From Duganella alba (lineage in GTDB: Bacteria; Pseudomonadota; Gammaproteobacteria; Burkholderiales; Burkholderiaceae_D), in the NCBI RefSeq assembly GCF_009674495.1, contig NZ_WKJN01000019.1, forward strand, positions 56,363 to 120,362: DNA of 64,000 nt, read 5' to 3'. Under the pieces are notes generated by a model. That model worked only from the letters and a program-made list of their open reading frames with translations, was not told where the DNA came from and ran no database searches. Of the stretch, positions 15,890 to 23,657 are shown piece after piece. Every line of letters begins with the position of its first letter. The first letter of the stretch is position 1. Position numbers and translations under genes: made by a program.

Positions 15890-16506
15890 AGTTGCTGTAT
15901 GTGGGCGATCCCATGTGCTCGTGGTGCTATGGCTTCGGCAAGGAAATGACCGAGCTGATGGCCATGCACCCGGAGCTGGATCTGGAGATCATCGTCGGCG
16001 GTGTACGCGCTGGCGCCACCGATGTGCTCGACCAGACGGGCAAGGAATTCCGACTGGGGCATTGGGCGCGTGTGGAGGCGCAGAGCGGCCTGCCGTTTAA
16101 CCGGGCTGCGCTGATGGCGCGCGAGAACTTCGTCTACGACACCGAGCCTGTGTGCCGCGCGGTGGTGGCGGCGCGCAAGCTGGCGCCGCAGGCTGATCTG
16201 CTGAGCGTGTTCCGCGCCTTGCAGCACGCTTTCTATGTCGATGGGCTGGATACCACCGATGGCCGGGTACTGGCTGGCGTGCTGGCCGTGCACTTGCAGA
16301 TGGATACGGAAACGGTACTGCGCATGTGGCAGGACGCCGACACCATCGTGCAGACCAAGGCGGATTTTGTCCGCGCCCGCGCGTTGGGCGTGCGCAGCTT
16401 CCCGGCCTTGCTGCTCGAAACTGGTGACGGCGTTGTCGAAGTCAGCGGCGGCTACGCACAGGTGGAGCAGTTACATCAGCGGCTGCTTCAGGTAAAGGCG
16501 GCCTGA
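15886..16506 (+). CDS. DsbA-family (FrnE-like) thioredoxin-fold protein
   Basis: 206 residues with no signal peptide, so cytoplasmic. C11-S-W-C14 is the redox motif, in DPMCSWCYGFGKEM; CSWC at the very N-terminus and the absence of a signal match the FrnE/DsbA-like cytoplasmic subfamily rather than periplasmic DsbA. The helical insert (about 55-155) and the cis-Pro motif VRSFPALLLE (about 172-181) complete the fold. It is the third gene of the LysR-controlled operon; with the SDR and tautomerase it may act in oxidative or electrophile stress. The call is firm at superfamily level, the substrate unknown. Confidence 0.88.
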   Translation: MKLLYVGDPMCSWCYGFGKEMTELMAMHPELDLEIIVGGVRAGATDVLDQTGKEFRLGHWARVEAQSGLPFNRAALMARENFVYDTEPVCRAVVAARKLAPQADLLSVFRALQHAFYVDGLDTTDGRVLAGVLAVHLQMDTETVLRMWQDADTIVQTKADFVRARALGVRSFPALLLETGDGVVEVSGGYAQVEQLHQRLLQVKAA

Positions 16507-16507
16507 C

Positions 16508-17677
16508 TTATGCGGTGAGCGGCTGTGCGCTGTCAAGCGTGCGGCCGCGTCCCTGCGCCTTGGCCTGGTACAAGGCGACGTCGGCGCGTTGCAGCATCAT
16601 TTCGATGGTGTCGGCATCGTGGCTGCGCATGGCGATGCCGCCGCTGTACGACAGTCCGAAGCCCAGCTCCTGGACCGAGTGCTGAATCAGCCATTGGCGC
16701 AGGCGTTCGTCGTAAGCCGTCACCGCGTCGAGGTCGGCACAGTTGAGCAACACACAAAATTCCTCGCCGCCGTAACGGCAGAACAGGTCGCCGACGCGGC
16801 TGACTGCGCGCAAGCCACTGACGAACATTTGCAGCGCGTGGTCGCCAACGCCGTGGCCGTGGGTATCGTTAATTTGCTTGAAATGGTCCAGGTCAAGCAG
16901 CAACACACCTAACGGCTGTCGGTAGCGCACGCTGTTGGCCAAGTCGATGCCGGACTGAAGCAGCCAGGCGCGGCGGTTCAAGGCGCCGGTGAGACCGTCC
17001 AGCGTGGCCAGCCGTTCCAGTTCGCGGGCTGCCTCGTCGCGGTGTGCCAGCAGGATGGTCACTACGGATAACACCATCATCGCGTTGGACGACAAGGCAA
17101 ACACCTGATTGATCACGTGCGGCGCATAGAAATTCGGAAACTCGGCGGTGTAGAACGCGCCGAGCACGGCGCGACAGACCATCACCACCATCTGGATCGA
17201 CAGGCAGATCACCAGCAGCCAACGCCAGCGCCCAACGGTGACTTGTGGCGCGCGGCACAGGCTCACGATCACTGTGGCGATCTGCAAGGCCAGCAGGCCG
17301 TTGGCCCAGCCGGTGCGGAACGCGTAGTCGGAAAAACCGATGCAGTAGCCGATGGTCATCACCACGGCGATGGCGGCCGGCGCGCGCGCGTTCGGTTTGC
17401 GGCCGTACCACAGTTCGAAGGCAATGGCATTACCTACCATGCCGCTGGAAACGCTGGCCATGGCGAGCGTCGACAGCAGGTGGTCGGCCCAGTCGCCGCG
17501 TGGAAAGGTGCTCGACGACAGCAGGAAAATCCAGCCCGCCGTTTGCAGCACGATCCCGGCTTGCGCATAGCGCGCGGCGCGGTTGACCCGGCCCATAAAA
17601 TACGGCAGCGCCACCGCCATGATCGACAGATTGATCGTCATGGCGATGAACAGGGAAGAGATGTCGATTCTAAACAC
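16508..17677 (-). CDS. Membrane diguanylate cyclase (GGDEF)
   Basis: Makes c-di-GMP from two GTP. 389 residues: six or so membrane helices (about 8-210) form an N-terminal sensor of unknown ligand, then a GGDEF domain (about 222-385). GGEEF is at 303-307, and an inhibitory-site RxxD (RVGD) lies exactly five residues before it, so product inhibition is expected. FKQINDTHGHGVGDHAL is the usual metal/substrate block. The frame begins at GTG 17677 without a good ribosome site; the ATG at 17641 is an alternative that would drop 12 residues. It stops 2 bp from the convergent DsbA-like gene and lies downstream of the serine hydrolase operon (80-bp gap). Confidence 0.92.
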   Translation of the reverse strand: MFRIDISSLFIAMTINLSIMAVALPYFMGRVNRAARYAQAGIVLQTAGWIFLLSSSTFPRGDWADHLLSTLAMASVSSGMVGNAIAFELWYGRKPNARAPAAIAVVMTIGYCIGFSDYAFRTGWANGLLALQIATVIVSLCRAPQVTVGRWRWLLVICLSIQMVVMVCRAVLGAFYTAEFPNFYAPHVINQVFALSSNAMMVLSVVTILLAHRDEAARELERLATLDGLTGALNRRAWLLQSGIDLANSVRYRQPLGVLLLDLDHFKQINDTHGHGVGDHALQMFVSGLRAVSRVGDLFCRYGGEEFCVLLNCADLDAVTAYDERLRQWLIQHSVQELGFGLSYSGGIAMRSHDADTIEMMLQRADVALYQAKAQGRGRTLDSAQPLTA

Positions 17678-17757
17678 TTACTACGCTTTCAAAATAATTC
17701 CTGAGTTGCGTATTATCTCAACTATTTGGAATCATCTGAATTTTGTGCCGGTAGTTA

Positions 17758-19158
17758 TCAACGCGGATAGACGATGAACTGATCCAGCTTGCCGTCCGGC
17801 GTGAAGTAAGTTGATACCCGGATTGTCCTGCCTGCGGTCTTTACGCGAAACAGGCGGGCGGTGAGACCGCCGCGACTGTTTGCGCGCAGCTCGACGATGC
17901 TTTGCACCTCGCCCAAGGGCTTGAGCGAGGTGGCGAAGTCTTCAATGACCTGTGCGCTGAAATAGGCGTTCAGGCCTTCGCTCATCATGCTGCGGTCGGG
18001 TGTACCGGCTTGCAGTTGGACAAACAAGGTGCGTGTTTTGTTCAGCGCGACTGGCGCGGCCGGGTCGGCGGCTGGCGCGAATAGCAGCGCTTCGATCTCG
18101 CCGGTGACTTGATCGCTGGTACTGCCGCCGCCGTTGGTGAGCACGACAATGGCTGTGTCGTCATTCGGGAACAAGGTGTTTTGCGAACGGAAGCCGGTGA
18201 CTTCGCCGCCGTGATCCCAGCGCAAGCGTCCTTCCGGCGTCGTGCGCACAAACAGTCCGAGGCCGTAATTGGTGCCGGTGCCGCTGCTCAGCAGATTTTC
18301 CGTCGCCATCGTTTTGCGCGATTTGGCCTTGAGGATGGTGTCGTGCATCAGCGCGATGTCCCAGCGGGCCAGATCGCTGGCGGTCATCGCCAGGTTGCCG
18401 GCGGCCCAGACCCAATACTGGCCTTCCGCGCCGGCTGGGCGCAATGGACCAAGCGCCGCTGCTTCATAGCCTTGCGGGTCGTCGGCGCTCCACGCAGTGG
18501 CGCTGGTATCGACCACGGAGCGCATGTCCAGTCTGTCGGTGATCCGGCTGCGGATGAAGGCGTCCAGCGATTTACCGCTGACCTTTTCGACAATGCGGCC
18601 GGCGATGGCGTAGCCGGTATTGCTGTATTCCCATTTAGAACCGGGTTCGAAGCTGAGCGGCTGTTTGCCCCAGTTGGCGAGGATGGCGTCAACCGTGGTC
18701 GGCTTTGCCATGAACGGCGCCAGGTAATCAAGCGGGTAATAGTCCTGATAGCCGGCGGTGTGTGCCAGCACTTGGCGCACCGTGATGTCGTTCGCCCGCG
18801 TCAGGTCGGGCAGGAAGCGCGCTATCTTGTCGTCGAGCGACAGTTTGCCGTCTTCCACCAGCAGCAGCATTGCCGCCGCCACGAATTGCTTGGTGTTCGA
18901 GCCGATCTTGTAGCGCATCTGCGGCGTGGCCTTGCGCGCGGGATCGATGCTTGCCAGGCCGTACGCCTGTGCGTAGGCTAGCTTGCCGTCCTTGACAATG
19001 GCGATCGATGCGCTCGGCGCCGCGTTGTCCTGCAGCGCCTTCGTGACGATGGCGTCGATCGCGCGTAGGGTGTCCGGCGCAAGTTGGGCTGATGCAGCTA
19101 GCGGCAGGGTGGCGACAAGCGCGAGAGTGTAGCGGATTGCGTTAACACTGATTTTCAT
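17758..19158 (-). CDS. Serine hydrolase of the class C beta-lactamase / penicillin-binding family
   Basis: 466 residues with a signal peptide (about 1-24, ending AASAQ), so periplasmic or secreted. Catalytic serine motif S87-N-T-K90, then Y178-S-N180; a HGGEVTG segment (about 318) stands where class C enzymes have KTG. An extra C-terminal domain of about 100 residues follows. Members hydrolyse esters, D-amino-acid peptides or beta-lactams; length and extra domain suggest an esterase/peptidase of the EstB or Pab87 type rather than AmpC. Its ATG overlaps the stop of the alpha/beta hydrolase gene (19155-19158), so the two are co-translated. A beta-lactam resistance role is not supported. Confidence 0.88.
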   Translation of the reverse strand: MKISVNAIRYTLALVATLPLAASAQLAPDTLRAIDAIVTKALQDNAAPSASIAIVKDGKLAYAQAYGLASIDPARKATPQMRYKIGSNTKQFVAAAMLLLVEDGKLSLDDKIARFLPDLTRANDITVRQVLAHTAGYQDYYPLDYLAPFMAKPTTVDAILANWGKQPLSFEPGSKWEYSNTGYAIAGRIVEKVSGKSLDAFIRSRITDRLDMRSVVDTSATAWSADDPQGYEAAALGPLRPAGAEGQYWVWAAGNLAMTASDLARWDIALMHDTILKAKSRKTMATENLLSSGTGTNYGLGLFVRTTPEGRLRWDHGGEVTGFRSQNTLFPNDDTAIVVLTNGGGSTSDQVTGEIEALLFAPAADPAAPVALNKTRTLFVQLQAGTPDRSMMSEGLNAYFSAQVIEDFATSLKPLGEVQSIVELRANSRGGLTARLFRVKTAGRTIRVSTYFTPDGKLDQFIVYPR

Positions 19159-20018
19159 TGATTACCCGTGAGGTTGTGTGCCATGAAGGTGCCCACGCGC
19201 TGTTCGTATTCGGTAGTTGCATAGGCGTGCAGGTCGACGTGCGCGGCGCCGGGGACGATCCATAATTCCTTCGGCTCAGCGCTGGCCGCGAACAGGCGCT
19301 GCGTTTCCGCCAGCGTGGTGTGCTGGTCGGCGCTGCCGGAGATGATCATTACTGGCGCATTCAGGGAGTGCAGATGATCGATAGGGCATAGCTGGTCTTT
19401 GCTGATGCCCAGGCGTAGCGGCAACTGCACAAGCAGCAGCTCGGACATCGGCGCGCCGAGCATGCCGATGCGCATTCTCAGGCGATTCGCCACCGCTTCT
19501 GTGATGGTGGGATACATCGATTCCAACACCACGGCATCCACGTGGCCGCAATCGCGGCACAGCACCATGGAGGCGGCGCCGAGCGATACGCCAATCACGC
19601 CGATGCGCTGTCCGGGCGCGCGGCGGCGCAGTTCGGCCAAGGCTTCGCGCACGCCGTCACCCTCGCGCAGGCCGAAGGTGACGGCGCTGGCGGTGCTGGC
19701 GCCCTGGCCCGGCAGATCGATCAGCAGCACGGAATAACCCTGCTGATGGAAGAAGCGGGCGCGCTGCGCCATCTGCCGCCGGTCGGCGCGTATGCCATGC
19801 AGCAGCAGGATCGCGCCGCGTCCCTGGCCGGCCAGATAACTGCCGGCGACCAGTTGGTCTGGCGCGGAGCGTAGCGTGATGGCCTCCGCATTCAAGTCGT
19901 CCATCGGCACTGGTCGCGGTTGGACCCCAATCAGCGATGAACCGATCAGCCAAAGCGCTGCAACGCCCACGACGAAGATCAGCGCCGCGTAGCTGATCAT
20001 GCGGGAAGATTTGGTCAT
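19155..20018 (-). CDS. Alpha/beta hydrolase, membrane-anchored
   Basis: 287 residues. One N-terminal membrane segment (about 9-31) anchors it, with the catalytic domain probably in the periplasm. Oxyanion block LLLHGIRADRRQMAQRA, nucleophile elbow G143-V-S145-L-G147, acid in IISGSADQHT, histidine in PGAAHVDLHAY. This resembles the acylaminoacyl/BAAT-like peptidase-esterase group. It starts directly after the small gene at 20019 (stop 20019-20021, ATG ends 20018) and overlaps the serine hydrolase gene by 4 bp, forming a three-gene operon. Substrate unknown. Confidence 0.88.
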   Translation of the reverse strand: MTKSSRMISYAALIFVVGVAALWLIGSSLIGVQPRPVPMDDLNAEAITLRSAPDQLVAGSYLAGQGRGAILLLHGIRADRRQMAQRARFFHQQGYSVLLIDLPGQGASTASAVTFGLREGDGVREALAELRRRAPGQRIGVIGVSLGAASMVLCRDCGHVDAVVLESMYPTITEAVANRLRMRIGMLGAPMSELLLVQLPLRLGISKDQLCPIDHLHSLNAPVMIISGSADQHTTLAETQRLFAASAEPKELWIVPGAAHVDLHAYATTEYEQRVGTFMAHNLTGNQ

Positions 20019-20294
20019 TCAGCAGCCTTTGGGATAAAACAGTCCGACGTGCGCGCCGTCCTTGCCGCGCGTTGGGACGTAGCCGGTTTTGGGCAGTTGT
20101 GGCTGCGGCTTTCTAGGTCGGCGGCCGTTGCGCAATTCCAGATTCCAGCTTGCCGGCGGGGCGCATTCCTCGGGCAGCTTCAGCGGTGCGCAGCCGTTCA
20201 GGGTGGCGGTGATTTGCCCGATGAGCTTGCTGTCGGGGCGGTTGGCCATGGGCAGGATGGAGCTCAGCAACGCAACACGGCGTAACCCGATCAT
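20019..20294 (-). CDS. Small hypothetical protein, first gene of the hydrolase operon
   Basis: 91 residues, not recognised. The N-terminus (MIGLRRVALLSSILPMA) could be a short signal sequence. Two cysteines (NGCAPLKLPEECAPP) and a basic, proline-rich middle (RNGRRPRKPQPQLPKTGYVP) follow, and the chain ends in KGC. It abuts the alpha/beta hydrolase gene with no gap, so it is probably co-translated; it may be a small secreted partner. The existence of the gene rests on the tight operon spacing and a clean frame. Confidence 0.5.
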   Translation of the reverse strand: MIGLRRVALLSSILPMANRPDSKLIGQITATLNGCAPLKLPEECAPPASWNLELRNGRRPRKPQPQLPKTGYVPTRGKDGAHVGLFYPKGC

Positions 20295-20363
20295 GTTAAA
20301 TCCATAAGAACGGAAAGCGCCAGTGTAGCACCGGCTGACGGATGTGCCAGCCGGTGCGGGAGG

Positions 20364-21245
20364 TCAGGCGAGGGCGCGGGCCAGCAGCGTGTGGATCTCG
20401 GCGGCGATTTCGTCGACGTGGGTTTCGACGGCGAAGTGGCCGGTGTCGAGCATTTTCACGACGGCGTTTGGATTGTCGCGTTTGAACGCTTCAGCGCCGG
20501 CCGGGATGAAGAACACGTCGTTCTTGCCCCAGATGACCAGGGTTGGCAGCTTGGTGTCGCGGAAAAATTTCTGGAACGACGGATATTGCGTCAGGTTGTT
20601 GGCGTAGTCCAGGATCAGGTCCAGCTGGATATCCTTGTTGCCCGGACGTTCCAGCAGCGCTGCGTCCAGATGATATGACTCGGGCGCCACGCTATCCGGA
20701 TTGGCCACGCCGTTCACGTATTGCCATTTGGTTGCGTCCAGCGTCAGGAAATCGCGCATGGCGTTGCGGTTTTCCTGTGTCGGCTCGGCCCAGTATTTGC
20801 GGGTTTGCGCCCAGGCGTCGCCCAAGCCTTCCAGATAGGCATTGCCGTTTTGCGAGATCAGCGCCGTCACGCGTTCAGGATGAGCGGCGGCCAGGCGCAG
20901 GCCGGTTGGCGCGCCGTAGTCGAAGATGTACAGCGCATATTTGCTCAGTTTGAGCTTCTGCACAAAGGCTTCCAGGGTCGCGGTCAGGTTGTCGAAGGTG
21001 TAGACATAGTTGCGTTCGGCCGGCACGGTGGTGAAGCCGAAGCCTGGCAGGTCCGGCGCGATCACGCGGTATTTGGTGGCCAACAGCGGAATCAGGTTGC
21101 GGTACATATGCGAGGAAGAGGGAAAGCCGTGCAGCAGCAGAAGCACCGGCGCGTCGGCAGGGCCGGCTTCGCGATAGAACACGTTGACGCCGTCGGCTTC
21201 AACGGTGTGGAAAGAGGCACGGGTGAGGTTGGTTGGCTGCGACAT
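20364..21245 (-). CDS. Alpha/beta hydrolase, haloalkane dehalogenase / epoxide hydrolase-like
   Basis: 293 residues from ATG 21245, which has AGGAGA 6 nt upstream; the longer frame to 21326 lacks this and runs through the operator repeats. Oxyanion motif HGFPSSSHMYRN, nucleophile Asp109 in YIFDYGAPTGLRLA, acid region VIWGKNDVFF, catalytic His in DTGHFAVETH. An Asp nucleophile marks enzymes that open epoxides or remove halides through an ester intermediate. Cytoplasmic, no signal. It is divergent from a CGNR-type regulator; matching inverted sites TTGTAACC-N2-TAAAAA flank the shared promoter, so it is probably that regulator's target. Confidence 0.9.
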   Translation of the reverse strand: MSQPTNLTRASFHTVEADGVNVFYREAGPADAPVLLLLHGFPSSSHMYRNLIPLLATKYRVIAPDLPGFGFTTVPAERNYVYTFDNLTATLEAFVQKLKLSKYALYIFDYGAPTGLRLAAAHPERVTALISQNGNAYLEGLGDAWAQTRKYWAEPTQENRNAMRDFLTLDATKWQYVNGVANPDSVAPESYHLDAALLERPGNKDIQLDLILDYANNLTQYPSFQKFFRDTKLPTLVIWGKNDVFFIPAGAEAFKRDNPNAVVKMLDTGHFAVETHVDEIAAEIHTLLARALA

Positions 21246-21264
21246 GGTTTTCTCCTGGAAGTTG

Positions 21265-21347
21265 TTGTAACCGTTAAAAACGTAATTAAGTGGTTTCATC
21301 GTAAGTGTGGCAATGTAACTTGTCAAGTGTATTTTTAGTGGTTACAA
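21265..21347. promoter_or_regulatory. Pair of inverted operator-like sites between the hydrolase and CGNR-regulator genes
   Basis: Site 1 (21265-21280) reads TTGTAACCGTTAAAAA. Site 2 (21332-21347), on the opposite strand, reads TTGTAACCACTAAAAA: 14 of 16 positions match. One lies just upstream of the hydrolase start, the other touches the regulator's ATG. A third TGTAAC occurs at 21314. This is the expected layout for a regulator controlling both divergent genes. Confidence 0.6.
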
Positions 21348-21910
21348 TGAAATCCATGAACACTCCAACTTTCTACGGCGATCATCCCGCCCTTGATCTG
21401 ATGAACACGGTGATGGTGCAGGACGGCGCCGCCATCGACACCTGGCAGTCCGATGCAGACGTGCTGCGCTGGCTGCAAGCCCAGCAACTGGCGCCGGCCA
21501 AGGCCCACGCGCCATCCGGGCTGCTGGAAGCCGGCCGCGCGCTGCGCGAGGTGGTGCGCACGCTGGTGCTGGACAAAAAGGCGGGGAAGCCGCTACAGGT
21601 GAAAGCGCTGAACGCGGCAATGGCGCACGCGCAGCGCCATATGGTGCTGGCGGAGGAGGATGGTTTGCAGCTGCGTCCGCACTATGCGACCGCAACGCCG
21701 CAGGCGCTGCTGGCGCCGTTGGCCGAAGCCGCCGCCAGCCTGCTGGTGACGGTCGACTTCACGCTGGTGCGCAAGTGCGAAGACAGCGAATGCGTGCTGT
21801 GGTTCCATGACCAGACCAAGTCGCATCGCCGCCGCTGGTGCAGCATGGCGCAGTGCGGGAACCGCAACAAGGTTGCGTCGTTCCGGCAGCGCCAACAGAA
21901 AGAAGCTTAG
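21347..21910 (+). CDS. CGNR zinc-finger regulator (ABATE domain)
   Basis: 187 residues from ATG 21347; ATG 21356 is an alternative, and neither has a clear ribosome site, so the transcript may be leaderless. The N-terminal ABATE-type domain begins FYGDHPALDLMNTVMV. The C-terminus holds the zinc-ribbon-like CEDSECVLWFHDQTKSHRRR, then CSMAQCGNRNKVASFR with the diagnostic CGNR; four Cys can bind zinc and the basic helix DNA. Such proteins are probable stress-linked transcription regulators; direct function is little studied. Divergent from the alpha/beta hydrolase, with matching inverted sites in between. Its stop overlaps the convergent tautomerase gene by 4 bp. Confidence 0.85.
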   Translation: MKSMNTPTFYGDHPALDLMNTVMVQDGAAIDTWQSDADVLRWLQAQQLAPAKAHAPSGLLEAGRALREVVRTLVLDKKAGKPLQVKALNAAMAHAQRHMVLAEEDGLQLRPHYATATPQALLAPLAEAAASLLVTVDFTLVRKCEDSECVLWFHDQTKSHRRRWCSMAQCGNRNKVASFRQRQQKEA

Positions 21911-22137
21911 GAAGAGGACTTGGCCGCAGCCGCTTCCGCCGCGCGCTTGCGCAGCGTGGTGACGGCGGTGCCGCCGACGCCCCAGTTGTCGGTTTCCACT
22001 TCGTCGATGATGACGAAGGTGGTGGCCGGATTCTTGTTCAGCACCTTTTGCAGCAGGTCGGTCACGCCCTGAATCAGTTCCTGCTTTTGCTCGGCGGTCG
22101 CGCCTTCATTGGTGATGCGGATGTTGACGAATGGCAT
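21907..22137 (-). CDS. 4-oxalocrotonate tautomerase-family protein (second paralogue)
   Basis: 76 residues, Pro1 catalytic base (MPFVNIRITNEGAT). It is 47/54 identical over the first 54 residues to the protein at 15683-15889 and differs by an alanine-rich C-terminal tail (AAEAAAAKSSS). CCAGGGAGTATAGCT precedes the ATG. It lies 22 bp after the MFS exporter gene on the same strand and is probably co-transcribed with it under the divergent LysR at 23658. Substrate unknown; the pairing with an exporter suggests handling of an aromatic or dienol compound. Confidence 0.88.
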   Translation of the reverse strand: MPFVNIRITNEGATAEQKQELIQGVTDLLQKVLNKNPATTFVIIDEVETDNWGVGGTAVTTLRKRAAEAAAAKSSS

Positions 22138-22159
22138 AGCTATACTCCCTGGTTAAAAA

Positions 22160-23560
22160 TCAGTTGACCGGCTTGGCGGCGGCCGGCGCGGCATGCGCCG
22201 CAATCCCGTACACAGCCAGCAGCGCGCCGCCCAGCAGCAGGGCTGTCGAGACGGCCATCGCGGCCTGGATACCCGCTAGGATAGCAGCCGCGGCCGGCGC
22301 CGCCACCAGCGCGCCATACACCGCCACGCCCATGGCGCCGCCGACCTGGCGCGCCGTGTTCAATACCGCCGACGCAGTGCCGGCCTGATGGCGCTCGACC
22401 GAGGCCAGAATCGCGGTGGTCATGGCCGGCACCGCCAGCCCCATGCCGGCCGGAATCAGCGTCAGGCCCGGCAGCATGGCCCAGAAACTGGCCGTTTCCG
22501 AAATGCCGAACAGGCCCAGCAGCGCATAACCGGTGCCGCCGATCAGGCCGCCGATAATCATCGGCAGGCGCGAGCCGACCCGCGCCTGCAGCCAGCCGCT
22601 GGTGATATTCGCAAACAGGAAGGTTCCGGTCAGCGGCAGGAAGATCAGCCCGGCATGCAGCACCGAAAAGCCGCGCACCTGTTGCAGGTAGAAACTCAGC
22701 ACGAAGATCACGCCGTAGTAGGCGAAGTTGACGAACACGCCAAACAGCACGGCCGGCGTAAAGCCCGTCAGTTTGAACAATTGCAGCGGCAGCATGGGCG
22801 CGGCGCTGCGGCGTTCAACGCGCAGGAACAGCGCGGCGGCAATCACCGCCACGGCGAAAGCGGCCAGCACGGCGGCATGGGTCCAGCCCAGCGCATGGAC
22901 TTCGATCACGGCGCCGATAAAGGCCGTCAAGGCAGCCACCGCAAGCAGCTGGCCGGGAATGTCGAAGTGGCGCGCCGGACCGTTATGGCGCAGCACCGGC
23001 ACCACGCGCAGAGTCAGCCAGAAGCCGATCACGCAGATGGGAATATTCACCCAGAAGATGCTGCGCCAGCCGAAGGCCGACATCAGCACGCCGCCCAGCA
23101 CCGGCCCGGCCGCGATCGATACGCCGCCGGCCGCCGTCCACCAGGCGATGGCCTTGGCCAGCATCTTGCGGTCATGCGCGTAGACGGCGTTGAGGATGGC
23201 GAGCGAACTCGGCACCAGCAGCGCGGCGCCGATGCCTTGCACGGCGCGGGCGACGTTGAGCGTCAAGGCATCCTGCGCCATGGCGCAGGCCAGCGAGGCG
23301 ATAGTGAACAATGCAAAGCCGGCCAGGAACACGCTGCGCGAACCGAAACGGTCGCCCATGGCGCCCGCCGACAGCAGGAACACGGCAAAGCCGAGCGTGT
23401 AGGCATCGACCACCCATTGCAGCTGGCTGACTCCGGCCTGCAATTCGCGGCCGATTTCCGGCAGGGCGACATTGACGATGGTGACGTCCAGCTGGACGAT
23501 GATGAAGGCGAAGCTGCAAGCCAGCAGGATCGCCAGTGACGGCGCGGATTCGGTTTTCAT
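22160..23560 (-). CDS. MFS drug exporter, DHA2 (EmrB/QacA-like) family
   Basis: 466 residues from ATG 23560; the longer frame to 23821 runs back into the divergent LysR gene and is rejected. About fourteen membrane segments. DHA2 motifs: QLDVTIVNVALPEIGREL in TM1, GDRFGSRSV in loop 2-3, VQGIGAALLVPSSLAIL in TM4, GPVLGGVLMSAFGWRSIFW (motif C region) in TM5-6. Expected to expel small toxic organics by proton antiport. The tautomerase gene follows in the same operon. Divergent from a LysR gene that is the likely regulator; a -10/-35 pair and a 7-bp inverted repeat lie between. Confidence 0.9.
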   Translation of the reverse strand: MKTESAPSLAILLACSFAFIIVQLDVTIVNVALPEIGRELQAGVSQLQWVVDAYTLGFAVFLLSAGAMGDRFGSRSVFLAGFALFTIASLACAMAQDALTLNVARAVQGIGAALLVPSSLAILNAVYAHDRKMLAKAIAWWTAAGGVSIAAGPVLGGVLMSAFGWRSIFWVNIPICVIGFWLTLRVVPVLRHNGPARHFDIPGQLLAVAALTAFIGAVIEVHALGWTHAAVLAAFAVAVIAAALFLRVERRSAAPMLPLQLFKLTGFTPAVLFGVFVNFAYYGVIFVLSFYLQQVRGFSVLHAGLIFLPLTGTFLFANITSGWLQARVGSRLPMIIGGLIGGTGYALLGLFGISETASFWAMLPGLTLIPAGMGLAVPAMTTAILASVERHQAGTASAVLNTARQVGGAMGVAVYGALVAAPAAAAILAGIQAAMAVSTALLLGGALLAVYGIAAHAAPAAAKPVN

Positions 23561-23600
23561 GGCAGTGCTCCAAATGTCGATGCTGCCAATATAGTCCTGA

Positions 23601-23641
23601 TTGTGCATCATGAAAAATGAATTATACTGAATGAATAATTC
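23601..23641 (+). promoter_or_regulatory. Promoter of the LysR gene with overlapping inverted repeat
   Basis: TTGTGC (23601-23606), 16-nt spacer, TATACT (23623-23628). Overlapping it is a perfect dyad GAATTAT-N9-ATAATTC (23619-23641), suited to LysR autoregulation. Predicted transcription start near 23635 favours the ATG at 23658 over the one at 23631. On the other strand TATATT (23588-23593) may be the exporter -10. Confidence 0.5.
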
Positions 23642-23657
23642 TTTAATTGAGAACGAC

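Noticed and set aside
17758..19158. Serine hydrolase as an AmpC-type resistance gene
   Set aside because: SxxK and YxN are present but the KTG site is not standard, and there is an extra C-terminal domain and no ampR; a resistance claim is not supported.
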